A stretch of 64,000 nucleotides of DNA, taken from NCBI RefSeq assembly GCF_037975245.1, contig NC_092566.1, positions 1,610,001-1,674,000 of the forward strand, in the 5' to 3' direction. The position numbers and the translations under genes are program-made. Below are positions 1-12,500 of the stretch, piece after piece; within the stretch, counting starts at the first letter, position 1, and every line of letters starts with the position of its first letter. The notes under the pieces were generated by a model that saw only the letters and a program-made list of their open reading frames with translations, was not told the origin of the DNA and did not search any database. The stretch comes from Apostichopus japonicus. Lineage: Eukaryota > Echinodermata > Holothuroidea > Aspidochirotida > Stichopodidae.

Positions 1-56
1 AGAATACATTAAATTTACTGATCCAAAAATGCAAGTAATTAAATGCCATATTATAC

Positions 57-208
57 CTCATGATTTCCAATTCCAAAATCCCAACAGAATTTTCAACAAT
101 TGCCATGGCAACGTCACCAGATAAGCCTTGCATGCCGCGACCGTTGATGGAGACTACCTCATCCCCGAGTTGTATCTGCTGTTCTTTGCCGCTGCTCCTT
201 TGCCGAAG
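57..208 (-). CDS. PDZ domain exon 2 of the synaptopodin-2-like gene
   Basis: The exon is 152 bp with acceptor AG at 209-210 and donor GT at 55-56 (GAG|GTATAA). It reads open in one frame for 50 codons plus two bases. It encodes the second half of a PDZ domain: a basic linker, then LGDEVVSINGR, GLSGDVAMAIVENS (helix 2) and GILELEI (last strand). The downstream exons are outside the window. Confidence 0.72.
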
Positions 209-3200
209 CTGCAGAAGAGACAAGAAAATAAATAATTATTTGTCTTAAAAACTTTGAAAGTAATCAAGCTTTTAACGTAAAGTGTCTCGGTAGAGAACCT
301 GTGCACGAAGACCAAACTTTATGGTAGTATTTCCGTTACCAAGACAGAACCGAACTCTCAGTCCCAATGCCCTAACATCGGGACCGTGTGAACATGATCG
401 TGGTATTTTAAGATACTTTACCATTCACAATTTCCGGACAGGAGAGTTGTTAAAAATAAACTAGTCAAAGTAACATCATTATATAAAAATATGTTTTTTT
501 TTTTCAGCCGGCTTCTAAAAGTATTTCTAATAAAGAAGAAATCCTGGCGTTACGTTCCTTTGTGGTATTGGCCTTCTCTTTCAAGCACGTCGATGTAAAG
601 TCCGCTATAACTTATTCTCAAATCTTAGTAAAAAATCGTCAGTGGTACTAAAAACCGATGTATTCGATTAACCGACGCCTCACAGATGCGATTAAAAATG
701 ACCGGCCGAATAAAATCAGCATATTTATCAACGTATGTTAGGTTTCATATAGTGTCAAAAATCACCAACGCGTTTTTCGTATGTATAGTGTGACATGCTA
801 ATATGCGCTTGGATAGAACAATTTCATCACGCATTCAGAACAGCAACAGTATTTTAAACATAGCTAGCTAATTGAAGAGACACTTGAAATGCTTTAGTTT
901 CGTAGGTCTAACAACTCTAAAAAGTTTCGAAACAAGATTGACTTGGAATAACCACTGATGTGTAACATAACTATTATGATTATACTAGCATCGAAGCAAA
1001 TGCGAATTGCAATGTATTTATCCTTGCGCTCTTGATTTTTCTGAGGGTCGCCAAGTTTTTTTGGAGGGTTGCCAATTAATTCTGAATTTAAAAAGAAAAA
1101 AAGAGGTTGTGATTGCAAGAGGAGGGTATATGGATAGAGATATGGATAGGGCTTTGGGAGAGGATATATAAGTATTGGAATACGAGGAGATAGTTATTGG
1201 GAGGGAGGAATAGGGATAGGGATGTGTTAATGTGTTAATAAGTGAATACGTATTGACCATGTTGACCCAGTACAGAAAACACAGTTAATATGTATTTTAC
1301 ATTGTGAACCACGTGACATGCCCTAAAAGATTGCTGTTTATGAAAGCAATCGAACACGATCATAAATTCCCCAGCGATATCAATCCTTTAACCAAAGCTA
1401 GGTCATCGTGTTTGACCTATACCTAACGAAAGTGCTGTTTACAATGTGGTAAGCTCAACAGCGCGTCGTTTTTACTATCACCAACATATGTGTGGCTATC
1501 TTTCAATTAGGCAGTTATCTTCATCCGATGGACTTGTCGCCGTAAAATTGTCGATTATTTAAATATCTTCACAGTAGTCTGCTGTTCATCAAACTTTATC
1601 AGACATCATTAAGATGTCAGACCCTACTTAAATATGAACCATATGAAATTGAACATCACCCTACCCTCTATATAACCTGAACCTGATTTTAAGTGCACGG
1701 AAGCCTAAATACCAGTTGTTGTTGGGGGGGGATAGACTTTCTGATATTACAACGCCAATTACTTTAACATACTGAAATATGAAATATATATTTGTCTATA
1801 TACTAAATATTGAAAATGTAGATATATAATACAACGCCCTTGGTTTGGGAGTATTATGCAGTTCCCGGTCAGTTAAACAAATCCATCGATAAGTTTATCA
1901 AGATTTTTTTTTACACCATATATTCATTTACTCCCTAAGCGTTAACAGTTAATATTGTAGGACATTGAACTTAAAAAACAACATAATTATTCAAGTTTGG
2001 CAATTGATATTAATATATTTCATGTCAATTTTGCTGCGAGTTGCAGAATATATAATTTTGAAAATGGCCTAATGACTGCAGTGCAGAGTCCAGCTGTTGC
2101 TTGGTAATGGACCACACACGAAGATTGGCCGAACCTATTAATGGCACTACCATCCAGATGACCCAATCCGAATTTTGGAACTAGTGCAAGCCACATATCA
2201 TGGTTGACTGTTAACTGGTCTCCATTTAACAGTCGACTCGGATAAATTGCTTTTCGAAGATACTATTCGTTAATATACATCAATAATGTATTCATAACTA
2301 GATATTAACAAACACTACCAATTGGTGCACCAAGTTTGTACCAGTTTTACTTGCACCGGTTTATTTCTGCCATGAATCAGTTAAAGAGGTCAAAACACTC
2401 ACCTTATTTATACTTGCCTTTAGTTATACAATTTCCTGTTAATAAATACGTTACGCTTAAAATTGTATCCACATTACTCGAATGGAAACTAATCAGTCGT
2501 ATAGATACTGCAGTATCGGTTTGACACATTTCATTAAACGCTTATCCAACGGTAACTTTCGAGTGGCCCGTTGGTCTAGAGGTATGATTCTCGCTTCGGG
2601 TGCGAGAGGTCCCGGGTTCGATTCCCGGACAGGCCCAATTGCTTTTGCATCATTACAATATGTGATTGTGTATTCACGGGAATTCCCGCTCTTATGTCGC
2701 AGACAACTAAGACTACAGTTGATCAATAAATGTATTTAAATCATAGTATTTCCCCAAACTGTGCTTCGTTAATCTATTTTTATTTTGGGCAAGAGCTTTA
2801 GATTGACTTTCTGATATTACAACACCATTAACTTAAGCATACAGGAATATTATGATATTAGCCTATATATTAAATATTGAAGATGTATAAACTTGATACA
2901 TGAGGGGTGTAGAATAATCGCCGGTTCGTTTCACAACGCTATAGAGTGGCCCGTTGGTCTAGAGGTATGATTCTCGCTTCGGGTGCGAGAGGTCCCGGGT
3001 TCGATTCCCGGACAGGCCCAATTGCTTTTGCAAGAACAGTAAATTGAACAGCTTTAATTTTGTGCTTATTACATCACTTAATTCTAATGACGTGCTGCGA
3101 CTCGTGGTGCAATTGTAGATTACTACAGTCTACGTTCCCGGATGGGGTTGAACCCCCTAGTCTTTTGGGGATGACATGATTAAACCTTAGAGTGCTTCGT

Positions 3201-3454
3201 GTCTCTAATGCTGATACTAAAAACTACCTGCCATATTTGATTTTTTTGCGCAATAAAGAGATAATGTAATTCAGCGGTCCATGGTGACTAAGCTACGACC
3301 CACTTAGTCACGACCCACCAAACCACCCCCACACCAGCCCTAAGAATAAATGCTCAGAATGCTTGAAAGCTCCAAAAAGTGTAGATAAATTCACGACGTT
3401 TGTAATAATCTCACGACCCACCATACTTTGTTATCCCGACCTGTAGTTGAAGCA

Positions 3455-3528
<74 letters not shown>

Positions 3529-6500
3529 TGGTCATTTTGTCCTTTTCTACTCAGTGATATTCGTTCAAGTATTTTTTTCTGATAAAAAAAATGCTATCTT
3601 TTTAGTTATTTCCATGTTATAAATACTGTATATATCATATCCTTTGCATATTTATGACTGCTTTTCACAATGAAATTTTCAACAAACTGAAAGAAGATAA
3701 ATGTCATGTGTGTGTTAATGCATTCCATTTTAATACTTGAATCGTTATCGTGTTCTGCTTGCTTTGATACGGTAGCTGATGTGTAGTGAACTTTGACCTG
3801 CACGTGTTGTGACAGTAATACAGCAACTTACAATATATCTGTTGAGAATTGTGGAATCGGAACATTTCACTTATTTTATTTAGTAATCAATATTGTGAGA
3901 CAGGGAAGAAAACTAAGCGAGAAAGTATCACATTTGCAATAACCCAACCTTAGAAAGTTTGACAATTTTTTAACATCATTAAAATGGATGAAACACTGAT
4001 GGCCTTAAGTTAGTGTAGGAGTATGACTTTCAATTTATCACACAAAGAAATACCTTCATCACAGGTTGCACCAAATAATTCCTATTAAATTCCTTATTTG
4101 TTGTAACTGTTGTTGTGTCTGTGTTCCCAAAACCCATGGTGTCCCTCTTTTAACTTAGATGTGAACCCAATTGGTAACCAATCAGATTGAAATTCGCAGA
4201 ATGTTTTCTTAGATAAATTGCCTCTCGCGGATATCTCGCGACACTGGTAAGAAACTCGTAATTGACATATGACACGGGTTATCGATCGTTTAAGGTACAG
4301 GGTCGTGGTTATTATACAACGCCATTAAAACTCTCCATGAGATATTATTAACGATGCCAGAAAGTAAAGAAAGGAAAGGATTAAGTTTACTAAAGAGAGA
4401 AGATTATAGAGAGATTATGAGATTTATTGAACCGCCTCTTCGTCTCTCTAATGGATTGTCCCCTCCCACGGATGACCTGCTTTTGGGCATTGGTGATATA
4501 ACGTACAGGGTACACATTTTGCTGAAAAGCTTGGATCAGGGCGGATTTTCCTCCCGACTTAACTGTAGAGGAACCGGTGCACTGGTCCAGGTATCGAAAT
4601 GCTGATTTTTCTTAGATCATCAAATGAGCCGCTCGTTTCAAGGCCCCACCGCTGCCTGTTAGATAACTGGGCCGGTAGCAAGTTATGCCCCACGGTCCAC
4701 CCCCTATAGCGTGGATCATTACCCACTTTATACTTGTCAGTTTTTGTTTGGTACTTAAGTTCTTCACGATATTAACAATGTGTTAATAACAGCCACCATC
4801 TTAGAAAACGATTAATGGGATACACGAAATATTCATTGTAGCCCGGGAAAGTCTTAATGATAGAAAAGTATTGCATATAGCACATCATGGTGTCTTTCAC
4901 ACACAAGAGAATATGCTCAATTAAAACACAGCCACAATAAGAACGGACCATTTCCTGGAATTGCCTATGATCAATAACTACTCAACAAAGACCAGTGAAC
5001 CTGTTGACAATTTGCGATTACATTATATATATACACGTCAACCTCACAGGTGACGTGTAGGCTCAGATGCACAATGTATACGTTAGGCTCATAGCTGTTA
5101 GTTGAATCAATTATACTTCCTTATTGGAAAATTGTAACACATCCCTTTTGAACATTCAGCAAGGCCCTTTGGTCTAGATAGACTTTCTGATATTGCAACA
5201 CCATTAACTTAAGCATACAGAAATATTATGACCTAGTATATATATTAAATATTGAAGATGTATACTTAATACATCAGGAGTGTAGAATAATCGCCGGTAA
5301 GTTTCTCAACACATAGAGTGGCCCGTTGGTCTAGAGGTATGATTCTCGCTTCGGGTGCGCAGACAACTCAAACTATAGTTGATCAATAAATCTTTTTAAA
5401 TCATAGCATTTCCCCAAACTGTTCTTCGTTAATCTATTTTTATTTTGGGCAAGAAGTTTAGATAGACTTTCTGATATTGCAACACCATTAACATAAGCAT
5501 ACAGAAATATTATGATATTAGCCTATATATTGAAGATGAATATACTTGATACATCAGGAGTGTAGAATAATCACCAGTACGTTTCACAACGCTATAGAGT
5601 GGCTCGTTGGTCTAGAGGTATGATTCTCGCTTCGGGTGCGAGAGGTCCCGGGTTCGATTCCCGGACAGGCCCAATTGTTTTTGCCTCATTACAATATGTG
5701 CTTGTGTATTCACGGGAATTCCCGCCCTTATGTCGCAGACAACTAAGACTATAGTTGATCAATTAATCTTTTTAAATCATAGCATTTCCCCAAACTGTTC
5801 TTCGTTAATCTATTTTTATTTTGGGCAAGAAGTTTAGATAGACTTTCTGATATTGCAACACCATTAACATAAGCATACAGAAATATTATGATATTAGCCT
5901 ATATATTGAAGATGTATATACTTCAGGAGTGTAGAATACATTCAGGAGTGTAGAATACATTCAGGAGTGTAGAATTCAGGAGTGTAGATACATCAGGAGT
6001 GTGGAATAATCGCCAGTACGTTTCACAACGCCAGAGAGTGGCCCGTTGGTCTAGAGGTATGATTCTCGCTTCGGGTGCGAGAGGTCCCGGGTTCGATTCC
6101 CGGACAGGCCCAATTGCTTTTGCATCATTACAGTATGTGCTTGTGTGTTCACGGGAATTCCCGCCCTTATGTCGCAGACAACTAAGACTATAGTTGATCA
6201 ATAAATGTATTTAAATCATAGCATTTCTCCCAAACTGTTCTTCGACAAGCTATTTTTAGTTTAGGCAAGAACTTTAGATAGACTTTCTAATATTGCAACA
6301 TCATTAACTTAAGCATACAGAAATATTATGATATTAGCCTATATATATTAAATATTGAAGATGTATATACTTCATACATCAAGAGTGTAGAATAATTGCC
6401 GGTACGTTTCACAACGCTATAGAGTGGCCAGTTGGTCTAGAGGTATGATTCTCGCTTCGGGTGCGAGAGGTCCCGGGTTCGATTCCCGGACTGGCCCCAA

Positions 6501-9500
6501 CTTTTGCAGAACTGTATCAGTTCATGCTTGGATTTTTCAGTGGAGCAATTGATTAGAGCACGCATTTGACTATTACCCGAAAGGTTGGCAACTCACTAGG
6601 GAGCCTTCATTCTCATATACTCATTAATATTTTAAAATTATCTTCATGTTATAATTACTATTTCTTTGCTGAGACGATAAAGCACTTGACACCAAACGGA
6701 ATAAGAAATTAACTAACGATCGAAATCATTCTTCTGAATCACATTGATCTACATGAAAATCAAGAAACAAGAAATTATAGAGCCCCATCACCCACCAATA
6801 CCATACCCCCCTCCCACTAAAGAACCCCACAAATATACCATATCCCGCTAAAAGAGCCCCACCACCCACCAATTCCATACCCCTACAAAAGAACCCCATC
6901 TCCCACAAATATACCACATCCTCCACTTAAAGAGCCCCACCACCCACCAGTACCATACCCCAAGATTTATGCTATTACCTCCGTAGTATTCCACACATCT
7001 TCATTTTCTTCCACTGCCTCCGAGTTTCTCTCCGATGATGCGATATCGTCAAATCGCTGAGAAATTTGAATCATGAATGGAAGAGAGTTGACTTTAAGAC
7101 AAAGTTTCTTGGTTTCGGAGCCATTTTGCCAATCACCGTTTTCAAGTGTGATGACGTCATTTCTATGCTCGGGATATTCCGATGTAGTGGGCGGTTTCCA
7201 CGGTTTCGGTACGCGAAATGCACTGTTATATGATGGTATCAAAGGCTTGTTTTCAATAATGAACGGTGGAGAGGGAGTGGGATCACAAAACGGCTGCAAC
7301 ACGGCTGTCTCCTTTCCCGCCTCGTTACCCACTAAATAGACGATCATAACTTTACTATTTGAAAATTCTTGAAGAGAAATAAAGGTTGTGCGATAGTTTT
7401 TTCTTTGCAAAAAGATAGTTTGTATTACCTTTACGTCAGACTGTATAAGTTATACTTAATGCAGAAATATATGTGAGGAGATTGATTGAAGTAAATGCAA
7501 AACATTCGTCATCCGTGTACTGATTTTACACATCATCAGAAGAACCCAAACTGATTATGAAGAGAAAACGTTACGATGCACGGGAGAGATTAATCCATGT
7601 AAATCCGCAGGAATAACGATTTTGACGAAAAATCGGGACCATCCACAATAGAAAAGCTCTCCAAATAACAGCAGTTGATGTGATACAAGGTCAACGAATT
7701 TTGCTGTTGTTGTTGTTTTGTAGTCAATTTGGAGGAAATAAGTTGCCAACTACGATCCTTGGGTCTCTCAGAATAACTTATTTTGAAGTAGTTAAATTCA
7801 AAAACCGCGTTCCATGGATGCCGCACGTCTCCATAGATTAGATTAGTACGCGGTATACACTATACACATTGAAAAAGCTTCATGTAATCATGATTCGCTT
7901 GACAATCTTACTGTAGTTCTCATACTGTTGCAGCAACCCAAGACTAAACCCAAATCAAGTAAACAATTTCATGAGAGATGCATGGATCCCACGATCACGT
8001 ATTGAAACTTTATAGAGCATGATGGACTCCTTTAATGACTTCACAAGTAATCGATTATGCAATTTAAATTTCAAGAAAGACAACCCATTGGGGAAGTATT
8101 CACAAGTAACTGCGATCGTATTCAGAGATTTATAGATCGGTTATAGTCCATTATTGAACTTCGATTAAATTCTTAGTGTTTGTGTGTATCACGCAGATGA
8201 TGGCCCGGTATAGGGTATATGCTATTGTCATTCTCGCTAATTGGGTACTAACGTGAAACATATACAATACATAGGAAATTGAAACTTCATTGTGATATAT
8301 CACGTTCACAAAGAGACTAAGATCGTATGGTGACACGGACGTACTCTATGACACATGCATGGTCAGTCATCTTGCAACGACTTGGTCAAGCTTGTTTTTC
8401 AAGAGGAGTTCTCATTTCTTCATATGTTTGAGTTTGAATATCTATCATTTAGCTCTCGTATGGTTGCTAAGTACGTAAGAATAAAGTTCTCTCACATAGG
8501 GTGATTAGAGTTGGCTCTAGGCATAATCAGAATATTCCAGAGAAGAAAAAACATTGAGATTCCGTCATTTTTGAAGGAAATTTTATTTACAAAATGGAGT
8601 GGGTGTTGAAGTGTGCTATATTGCATCAAATTGCATCTGAGGCCACCTGGAAATGCAAAAAAATACCCCCTCCCCTTAGACCCCTCCCCCAGGCCGGCCA
8701 TCAGTCTTCAGCCCCCCCCCCCCCCCCCGCCACTCAAAAGTACCTTCCTACGCCACTGGTTTGCAATAAATATCAACAGTTCAGTAATTTGATGTTACAG
8801 GGTAGCTTAGAAAGGCCACGACAGAACTTTTTGCTATGGCATGTGGTTGATGAATTGTTCACTCAATGACCGTCACAAGACGTAATATTTGACACCTAAA
8901 TCAGACCAGGATTCAGTATATAGAGGCCTATAGCTAGGCTTTAAAGGTTACGTTAGCCTAGCCTAAGTGTTATTACTTCTTTCGAACATTATAACGAAGT
9001 TCTCGAAGCAATGAACATCTGTTTTGAATCTTTGCATCAGATTACCAATCGATGTACGGGTTTTCAAACACAAAAAGAAGCATATATGATATATTGTTGT
9101 TTTTCAAACCATATAACACTGCTCGTGACCAGTGTCATATAAGATACTTCAGCAATGTTCTGTACGAAGACTGTGAAGCCTTCCTTTCTTCTTTGTATTT
9201 GTTTGTTAGTTTTTTTTTCTTGCAGAAAAGCAATCAAGAATTTAAACTGTTTTAACTTTTCACATGGTGTCATTCAACGGTCAGTGAATCTGTAATCTCA
9301 TTACATACAATGTGAGTACATGCCTTCATGATATTTCCTAGCAGGAGTCAATGTCATTATAACGGCCTAAGCTTAGTTATACCTTTCGGAGGACCCAAAC
9401 GACACATTCCACTCTGTCTTGTTTAATATACTCACTTTGTGTGTTCACCAGAATTAATTAAACCTAGTAACGACCTTGGCCTTAAAATACTTCCACCAAG

Positions 9501-12500
9501 TACCTTGGCTGCCAGCTTAGAAATACCAAAGGGTTCAGGGGTTGTCCTTTGACCGATTGTACCTGACAGGTCAGCTGTTTAATCACTGGAAAATATCTTA
9601 TTGGCGTCCCTTAGTAATAATGGCTAACAAAATAGCACTACGGGGAGTTTACACCTCCATATCGACCGCATTCCGTTCTTTCACAAAATATCATAAAGTA
9701 TATACGCCTACACAAGAGAGAATAAATACTGTGCAACACACACGATGTACGTCAACAGTAGATGAGTTCACATGCTAACGTTATAACGTTGTGAAATGAC
9801 TAGATTGGATTGGTTAATCCATAACGTTGCTAATGCTTCAATCAAGTCAATAGCGACGAGGTTACATATATCTAGGACATACAATGTTTTCTATAGTAGT
9901 TTATTTGTCCTGTGTCATACGTATAACCCTTGACTTTTTGAAGCCAAACCTTGTATATACACTTTCTATGAACTATCAGCGAGTACTATCCAAAGTTCAA
10001 CGCACGGTAAAGTCTCGTCACCAGGTCAACAAACAGCTGGGATCAGCTATAGATCACGTGCTGCTTAATTTGGAACACGATTCAAATCCCATGGTTACTA
10101 CTCCCTAACAGACGAAGAGTTTGTGATGGCTGTATAATAAGATATTAAATGCAAGTGTCACGTGACGTGGTAACCTCAGTATGCTTGAAACGTTCTGTGT
10201 TGGAGAACGTCAGCTACTACAACGACATGAGGAACCTACCCTTCCCTGAATTGCTTTGTATATATATATATGCACCTTCTATGTACTAAGAGCGAGTACT
10301 ATCCAAAGTTCAATGTACGGTTTAGTCTCGTCACCCGGTCAATAAACAGTTGGGATCAATCACAGATCAGGTGCTGCTTTGGATACGATTCAAATACATT
10401 GGTTACTAGTTACTACTCCTTAATATAATAAGAGTCTGTGAAGGCTGTATAATCAGTTATTAAATGTAAAGGTCACGTGACGTGGTAACCTCAGTATGCT
10501 TGAAACGGTCTGTGTTGGAGTACATCAACTTACAACAACGCCATGATGAAAGCACTTGGTAGTATGGAAGCACATGGTAACACGGGAGCACTGGGTTGAT
10601 CTCAAACACATATCAGTGCACGAGTTAGATTAATTAAGGGTGCCCTCTATTTTCTTCTCTTGCACCAAGTGTAATAATCGACTTGAACAAGTCAAGCCAA
10701 GTCAACAACTTTCATCTAGGCTAGGCCTTCTTTCAATAAACAAAGCTATAACGACTAAAGCAATTCCAGACTTTGTTCTCCGTTAAGTGATTGGCAACTT
10801 TACTAGTCGGAAACCTTGCGTCCTATCAGGCATTGTTCTGATATCGGCAAGTTACAACTTTCATGTATGTGTAGGCCCTCTATATTATATCATTATACTA
10901 ACCTATAGAATCAACTTTAGCAAGTCTCGAATTTGTTATTAAATGATGGAAAAATGTGATATTAGGCAATCACGTGTCCTACCAAGCACTGATGTGATAG
11001 CACGTAATACATATCATGAAGGATATGTGTGGCCCTCCATTTCCTTCCTAGATTTTTTTACTAAAGTAATCGACTTTAGCAATTCCAAACTGTTGTGGTA
11101 GCACGCAACAACTATTATGTAGTCTATTCTTCTTTCACTCTACTAACCATAAATCGACTTGAGCAAGTCAAGACTTTGTTTATGGACAACTGTATACTGA
11201 TAAGTATCCATGCGTCCTACCGGGCATCAGAGATATGTTATAGCGCCGTAGCGAATCCCTGACAGATATTGCGTTGGTAACACGCAACATATACGTAGTA
11301 TATTGGTTTTAAATTATACTAACTAGCAATCGACTTGAGCAAGTCAAGACATTGTTTGCCGTTAGCTGGGGAGCAACTATACTAGTAGGAAGCCATGCAT
11401 CCTACCAGGCACTGCTGTGGTAGCACGTAACACATATCATGTAGACTAGGGAATGATAAGTATTACCTCAGAGGATAACTTACCCTCAAACATGACAAGA
11501 ATGCGAAGTGGATCTGTCAGATAAAATCTTTGTTTTGATTTCACATAGTACGTTCACGTCAATAATTTGTCTAACAAACATCAATGCTTGTCAAGATATG
11601 AACTAAAATAAATTCATTTCTCACTCGAGAATAGTAACAAGGTTAGAGAGTGTTTTTAGTCTCTCTCTCTCTCTTCTGTTTCTGGGGGCGCTCTTGATTT
11701 GGCGAAAATATTTAGTGAGCTTAAATTAAAATGAGCTCCAACTAATTAGCCATAGCTTATTTTTATGTCAAGAAATTTCTCACCAGATATTCAAACGACA
11801 CAATTTCAATCATTTTTGTTGTTGGCAACCAAAAATAGTGGGTAAAGTTTTGGCATTTTAGGATTGATCTTCCACGCTGCTCGTATGCACTTGGAGAAAT
11901 TCAAATATCAATCTTCGAATATGGTAGACTTATAGTTACAGGCCTGTATAAACAAATTCAAAATCGGTACATGTGAATCCATATCACAGTATGCATGTCC
12001 ATTGCAATAGCTAGCTTATTGATCTCTCTAAATATACTGTTTCACGAGTACCTTCTTTATACCTCTCTATTTTAAGTATTCGCAAAAAGATGTTCATCCG
12101 ACTTTACCATCAGGGAAGGTATACAGATAACAGATGTTCCTTGTGTTTACGTAGAATATAGACAAACTATGACGTCACAACAAGAGTATGCACGTGGGCT
12201 GTGACGTAATTTCCAGAGGCAACCGTTCTCATAAACTCTTTCTTAACCTTAACGCATGCAGTCCATTTATACTGTGAAGGCAAATGCGTCAAGTTATGAT
12301 TTCTTAATCAATGAACTTTAAAATCTTCAAAAATGTCAGTATTGCGGGTGTAAAAATCAAGTTCACAATCATTTTTAGTTGAGAAATAGTTTTGACATAT
12401 AACGTTCTTTCACAGCATTGGAATTTTTCATATCAATACATCCAGAGCGTATACATTCTCTCGGGTAGTTACTGGATAATTATAGTGTTTAGCATAGCCT

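Larger units (their letters stand above)
2807..6497 (+). repeat. Dispersed tandem units: spacer plus tRNA-Pro
   Basis: Spacer copies beginning GACTTTCTGATATT start near 2807, 5180, 5465, 5842 and 6277. Each leads after about 140-200 bases into a tRNA-Pro copy at 2948, 5320, 5601, 6040 and 6426. The 3' flank (TATGTCGCAGACAACT) is also shared. Unit length is about 0.28-0.44 kb, varying through deletions and the short repeat at 5932. The array grew by local duplication of the whole unit. Confidence 0.85.

Noticed and set aside
2482-2739. Open frames across the tRNA-Pro copies (also at 5923-6201)
   Set aside because: They are translations of tRNA and spacer sequence, repeated because the units are duplicated.
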